NCBI GenBank assembly: GCA_045562555.1
Contig: JBJKVO010000015.1
Location: forward strand, 124,001 to 188,000
Length of the DNA stretch: 64,000 nt
Direction of reading: 5' to 3'
Source: UBA2588 sp002339805
GTDB lineage: Bacteria; Chloroflexota; Dehalococcoidia; Lucifugimonadales; UBA3495
This document shows positions 60,947 to 64,000 of the stretch, one piece after another. The translations under genes and the position numbers were made by a program. The notes below the pieces were generated by a model. It did not search any database and was not told where the DNA came from. It was given only the letters and a program-made list of their open reading frames with translations. Positions within the stretch are counted from its first letter, which is position 1, and each line of letters opens with the position of its first letter.

Positions 60947-61882
60947 ATGAGCGTTGCAATCGGATACGTACCAGGAGCATTTGGCGAAGGGGATTCAAAT
61001 CCTTATTTCCTAAAAGAACTAGTTGCATTGGGTGATAAATATGAATACGACTCTATATGGCTAAGCGACAGGATAGTCAGTGACAAATTTAGCTTAGAAC
61101 CCATGGTTGCTTTGTCACTTATAGCTGGATACTCAGACCGACTCAAATTTGGAACAAGCGTATTAGCCATGCCTCTACGTAATCCTGTGGTTCTTGCAAA
61201 ACAAATTGCGACTCTCGATTACTTGTCTCAAGGTCGTTTTTTCCCTGCAGTAGGATTAGGGCAAGAAGATCCAATCGAATACGAAGCTTGTGGCGTGAGC
61301 AAAGAAAATAGGGGAGAACGAGTAGATGAAGCCATACAGCTAATGAGACGATTATGGGAACAAGACAATGTGACTCATCAAGGTACATTTTATCATTGCG
61401 AAAACACCACCATTACTCCAAAACCATTTCTCAAACCTTCCACTCCAGTCTGGATTGGAGGTAGAAGCAAAGCGGCAGCAAGAAGAGTAGGAAGGGTAGG
61501 AGATGGGTGGCTCGTATCCAGCGCTACCCCGAAAGAAATAACCTCCGGGAGAGATATAGTCTTTCAAACAGCCGATAAATACAAGCGAGAAATTGAAGAA
61601 GACCATGTAGGTATTCTGCTAGGGTTTTATATAGATAAAGATAAATCCTCAGCTCAATCCAAAGCAGAAAAATACGTAACCCGCCACAGACCTGACGTAC
61701 ATTTTTCTGAAGTAAGTGCCCTTGGAAGCCCTGAAGAAATTTGCGATACCATACAGCAATACATCAATTCTGGGGCTTATAAACTAGTAGTCCGTCCTCT
61801 ATGTTCAGAGGAGGAATCTATCGAACAATTATCCCTGATAGGCGAAAAAATATTACCTCAATTTCACAACTCAAATAACTAG
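60947..61882 (+). CDS. LLM-class (F420-dependent-type) oxidoreductase
   Basis: A 311-residue luciferase-like TIM barrel. Typical blocks: DSIWLSDRIVSDKF, LKFGTSVLAMPLRNPVVLAKQ, ATLDYLSQGRFFPAVGLG, PVWIGGRSKAAARRVGRVGDGWL. The sequence resembles the F420-dependent members more than FMN luciferases; the npdG gene in this window supports an F420 cofactor. Substrate unknown. Operon with the epimerase. Confidence 0.82.
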   Translation: MSVAIGYVPGAFGEGDSNPYFLKELVALGDKYEYDSIWLSDRIVSDKFSLEPMVALSLIAGYSDRLKFGTSVLAMPLRNPVVLAKQIATLDYLSQGRFFPAVGLGQEDPIEYEACGVSKENRGERVDEAIQLMRRLWEQDNVTHQGTFYHCENTTITPKPFLKPSTPVWIGGRSKAAARRVGRVGDGWLVSSATPKEITSGRDIVFQTADKYKREIEEDHVGILLGFYIDKDKSSAQSKAEKYVTRHRPDVHFSEVSALGSPEEICDTIQQYINSGAYKLVVRPLCSEEESIEQLSLIGEKILPQFHNSNN

Positions 61883-62068
61883 TTAATAATCTTATCTGAC
61901 TCTATATACTCATAATTATAGTGACAAAGACCAAGCTGCCAAGATTTTTTTATTATTTAGGTTAAAAGCCCCCTTAATTTGATGTATAACAACTTTTCTT
62001 AGTGATATCCTAGTGTTGTTGGCTAAAACCAACTAAAAACACACTTTATCCCAATTAGATTCGAAATC

Positions 62069-62911
62069 ATGAATGATATGACACAAATTAAAAAAACATA
62101 TGTACTCATTCTCATGTTATTGAGCTTAACTATTTTATTCCCAATTGGAATTTCAGCTCAACAAGTACCTCCGCACATAATCATTGGCACAGCCTACAAC
62201 AATGGAATTCCCGTTGTCGCAGGGACTACAATTTCAGCCCTAGTAAATGAAACTACTATCGGAACCGCTAGAACCTCTGGGGCAGGAAGATTTACTCTGA
62301 TGGCAGGAAATAGTAACTCATACGCAGGCAAAACTATGACTTTTTCTATAGGAAATGATTCTGCAAGCGAAACATTACAATGGAAGAAAGGAGAAGCTAC
62401 AAAACTCAATTTGAATGTAGGTAGCCCTTCTGCAATTTCGTCTGATATTCCTGTAACCACAACGGCAGCGGTGGGCGAAAAAGGCAATACAGGACTCCCT
62501 GGACCGAAAGGACCTACAGGTGACGTAGGCCCCACAGGGTCCCAAGGCGAACTGGGATCTACAGGACCTGTTGGACCTATAGGAAACATTGGACCCACCG
62601 GTCCCCAAGGGGAACCAGGAATAAATGCGCCTATGAACACATTTGCGCTCATAGCAGTATTGATAGCAGTTATAACAATTGTCGTTTCTGTGGCTACTAA
62701 TATAGGCAACTATAGTGCTATATTAGTATTCATAATCACCATTTTCGTATCTATTTTCAGGAAAAATCAGTCAGAATACTCTAGTCCATCTACCGACTAT
62801 TCGATACTCAATACCAATATTCCAGCTGTAAAGATTTGTGACAACTGCGGATCTGAAATTAGTACATCAGATTTATTTTGCGCAAACTGTGGAGCTAGAG
62901 TTACCACTTAA
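62069..62911 (+). CDS. Collagen-like repeat protein with membrane segments and C-terminal zinc ribbon
   Basis: A 280-residue protein. Hydrophobic signal 11-30 (likely cleaved near AQQ at 30-31); a beta-rich domain 33-130 similar to carboxypeptidase-regulatory folds; 17 perfect G-x-y collagen triplets (136-186, for example GPKGPTGDVGPTG); hydrophobic segments 192-209 and 216-230; then a C-terminal zinc ribbon (Cys257, Cys260, Cys271, Cys274). Such a mix is unusual. The next gene also ends in zinc ribbons, 21 bases on. Probably a cell-surface stalk protein whose cytosolic or external ribbon talks to the partner. Confidence 0.7.
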   Translation: MNDMTQIKKTYVLILMLLSLTILFPIGISAQQVPPHIIIGTAYNNGIPVVAGTTISALVNETTIGTARTSGAGRFTLMAGNSNSYAGKTMTFSIGNDSASETLQWKKGEATKLNLNVGSPSAISSDIPVTTTAAVGEKGNTGLPGPKGPTGDVGPTGSQGELGSTGPVGPIGNIGPTGPQGEPGINAPMNTFALIAVLIAVITIVVSVATNIGNYSAILVFIITIFVSIFRKNQSEYSSPSTDYSILNTNIPAVKICDNCGSEISTSDLFCANCGARVTT

Positions 62912-62932
62912 GACTTTTGGAGAAATTCACAT

Positions 62933-63958
62933 ATGTCATTAGTACAATCTGCTAAAACTTGTTTCGCTAAATACGCGACATTTTATGGTGAATCTTCTAG
63001 ATCTGAGTTCTGGTGGTATACATTAATTTATTTCGTTGTATACGCAACAATCTCTGGATTTGCACAGTACATTACACAAATCAGTGTAGCCTATCAATTA
63101 GCAGGCTTATCAGGTAACACCTCAGCTTTAGTCGCAGGTATAAATTTATCCATATATAGTTCTATTATATGGGCAGTGACAGGAGTTGTATGGACAATCC
63201 TATTTATTCCATTTTTAGCAGCTGGGACCAGACGGCTTCATAATATAAATATGAGTGGCAAATGGCAACTCTTACAGCTCACTGGCATAGGGAACATATG
63301 GTTAATTATTTGGTGGTCTCTAAAAGTGCCTCCCACTTTCACTTTTAGACAATCTGTAGCATCTTGTTGGTCGAAGTATTTCCGCTTCTCTGGAACAAGT
63401 ACTCGCAGTGAATTCTGGTGGTTTGCATTGTTCACGGTACTAGCGTTACAAATTTTAGCCTACCTATACCTAATCGTCTCAGTATTTTTATATACACTGG
63501 CAATGAATGGATCTCCCATACTAAGTACTCTATACACAATATGGCAAATAGTCTCATTAGCGATTACATGCCTGTTAATCATACCGTTGCTTGCTGCTGG
63601 GAGCAGGCGTTTACATGACACAAATCGAACTGGTTGGCTCCAAGCACTATTAATTACAGTAGTAGGAGTTGTAGTGCTTGCAATCTTATGGTCTAGAGAA
63701 ACAAATCTAATCAGAAGAAGTTCACATTACTTGGAGGATAATAATTCCTTAGACTGGGAGCCTGTTTGCAGTCTGTGTGGTAGCGCAATAACAGCTAACG
63801 CTGCTTTCTGTACAAGTTGCGGAGCTTCTCAAATGCCAGAGCCCGAAGTCCAGCAAACCGAGGACATACCTACACCTTCTCTAGTATGCCCTAACTGCAA
63901 TGCTGTCATTGCACCAGAATCTAAATTCTGCCCTAATTGCGGGTCTCCCATAAACTGA
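62933..63958 (+). CDS. Tandem DUF805 membrane protein with two zinc ribbons
   Basis: A 341-residue membrane protein with two copies of DUF805: YGESSRSEFWWYTLIYF and SGTSTRSEFWWFALFTV at the starts and AAGTRRLHNINMSGKW and AAGSRRLHDTNRTGW near the ends. The C-terminus carries two zinc ribbons (Cys279/282/293/296 and Cys319/322/333/336). DUF805 is a four-helix inner membrane domain of unknown function. Its pairing with the collagen-like protein, which has the same ribbon, suggests a joint complex. It ends 42 bases before the window edge. Confidence 0.82.
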   Translation: MSLVQSAKTCFAKYATFYGESSRSEFWWYTLIYFVVYATISGFAQYITQISVAYQLAGLSGNTSALVAGINLSIYSSIIWAVTGVVWTILFIPFLAAGTRRLHNINMSGKWQLLQLTGIGNIWLIIWWSLKVPPTFTFRQSVASCWSKYFRFSGTSTRSEFWWFALFTVLALQILAYLYLIVSVFLYTLAMNGSPILSTLYTIWQIVSLAITCLLIIPLLAAGSRRLHDTNRTGWLQALLITVVGVVVLAILWSRETNLIRRSSHYLEDNNSLDWEPVCSLCGSAITANAAFCTSCGASQMPEPEVQQTEDIPTPSLVCPNCNAVIAPESKFCPNCGSPIN

Positions 63959-64000
63959 CATTTTACCTTTCAGCCTAACCCTAAAATTTTATCAATTGAA

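Noticed and set aside
62194..62709. Minus-strand frames opposite the collagen-like repeat
   Set aside because: They are the complement of G-x-y codons, giving proline-rich nonsense; the plus strand has the signal, ribbon and ribosome-site logic.
1..64000. Prophage, transposon or genomic-island boundaries
   Set aside because: No integrase, transposase, attachment repeats or abrupt change in gene style was seen. The phage-type gene at 57368 stands alone.

Overview
The window looks like a chromosomal segment of a free-living, AT-rich marine bacterium. My best guess is a Chloroflexota of the SAR202/Dehalococcoidia type. This is an inference from gene content: an F420:NADP oxidoreductase and a luciferase-like F420-type enzyme, enolase-superfamily, CaiB/BaiF and thiolase/DUF35 catabolic genes, a DUF1800/DUF1501 pair, P/T-rich lipoproteins with beta-propellers, an ImuB-DUF6504-DnaE2 mutasome, and a Gram-positive type SOS box. 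Genes are densely packed in short operons on both strands. I saw no insertion sequence, integrase, CRISPR array or rRNA. One tRNA gene, tRNA-Ser(UGA), is present.

Layout: 1-4.5 kb has the 5' end of rpsO, a Rieske ferredoxin, signal peptidase I, then a plus-strand catabolic run (SMP-30 lactonase, enolase-superfamily dehydratase, orphan ORF, dienelactone hydrolase), which converges at a strong hairpin on a DapA/KDG-aldolase-like gene. 4.5-22.5 kb is mostly housekeeping: holB, lysA, surE, a thiolase/DUF35 pair, an inositol-phosphatase-like gene, prs, a crotonase, thrC-ispH, and the operon argF-der-plsY-gpsA. 22.5-28.9 kb holds a DUF1800-DUF1501-NHL operon with its own promoter and terminator, a blue-copper lipoprotein, an apparently frameshifted lipoprotein and a BtuF-like protein. 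28.9-35.6 kb is folD-queA, VOC-fur, lysS-serS and an old-yellow-enzyme gene.

35.7-44.2 kb contains a polysaccharide-deacetylase-like gene, an operon of three orphan small proteins with npdG and a PEP-mutase-family enzyme, a cupin-CoA-transferase pair, DUF3500, ogt and an SDR. 44.2-52.6 kb has trmI, two lipoproteins (one with an NHL propeller apparently inserted into a B-repeat domain), an MmgE/PrpD gene, a PQQ-propeller lipoprotein, a MidA-like methyltransferase and citrate synthase. 52.7-57.3 kb is the mutasome operon. Its promoter sits in a 38-bp perfect-arm palindrome centred on a LexA-type box. 57.4-64 kb has a phage-type orphan gene, a secreted nuclease, tRNA-Ser, moaD-moaE-rsmG, an epimerase, an LLM oxidoreductase, and a pair encoding a collagen-like/zinc-ribbon protein and a tandem DUF805/zinc-ribbon membrane protein.

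Most promising leads: the SOS-controlled mutasome with its operator placed exactly in the promoter spacer; a shared D-[IV]-x-A-T-[IL] motif 16-20 residues after the lipidated Cys in three otherwise different lipoproteins; the collagen-like/zinc-ribbon/DUF805 pair; and the leaderless DUF1800-DUF1501-NHL operon. No gap between genes exceeds about 300 bases. The longest are 39396-39666 (promoter region described below), 61883-62068 (AT-rich, no gene or convincing signal seen) and 15191-15366 (upstream of thrC, nothing convincing seen). All calls come from reading the sequence; none was checked by a database search.
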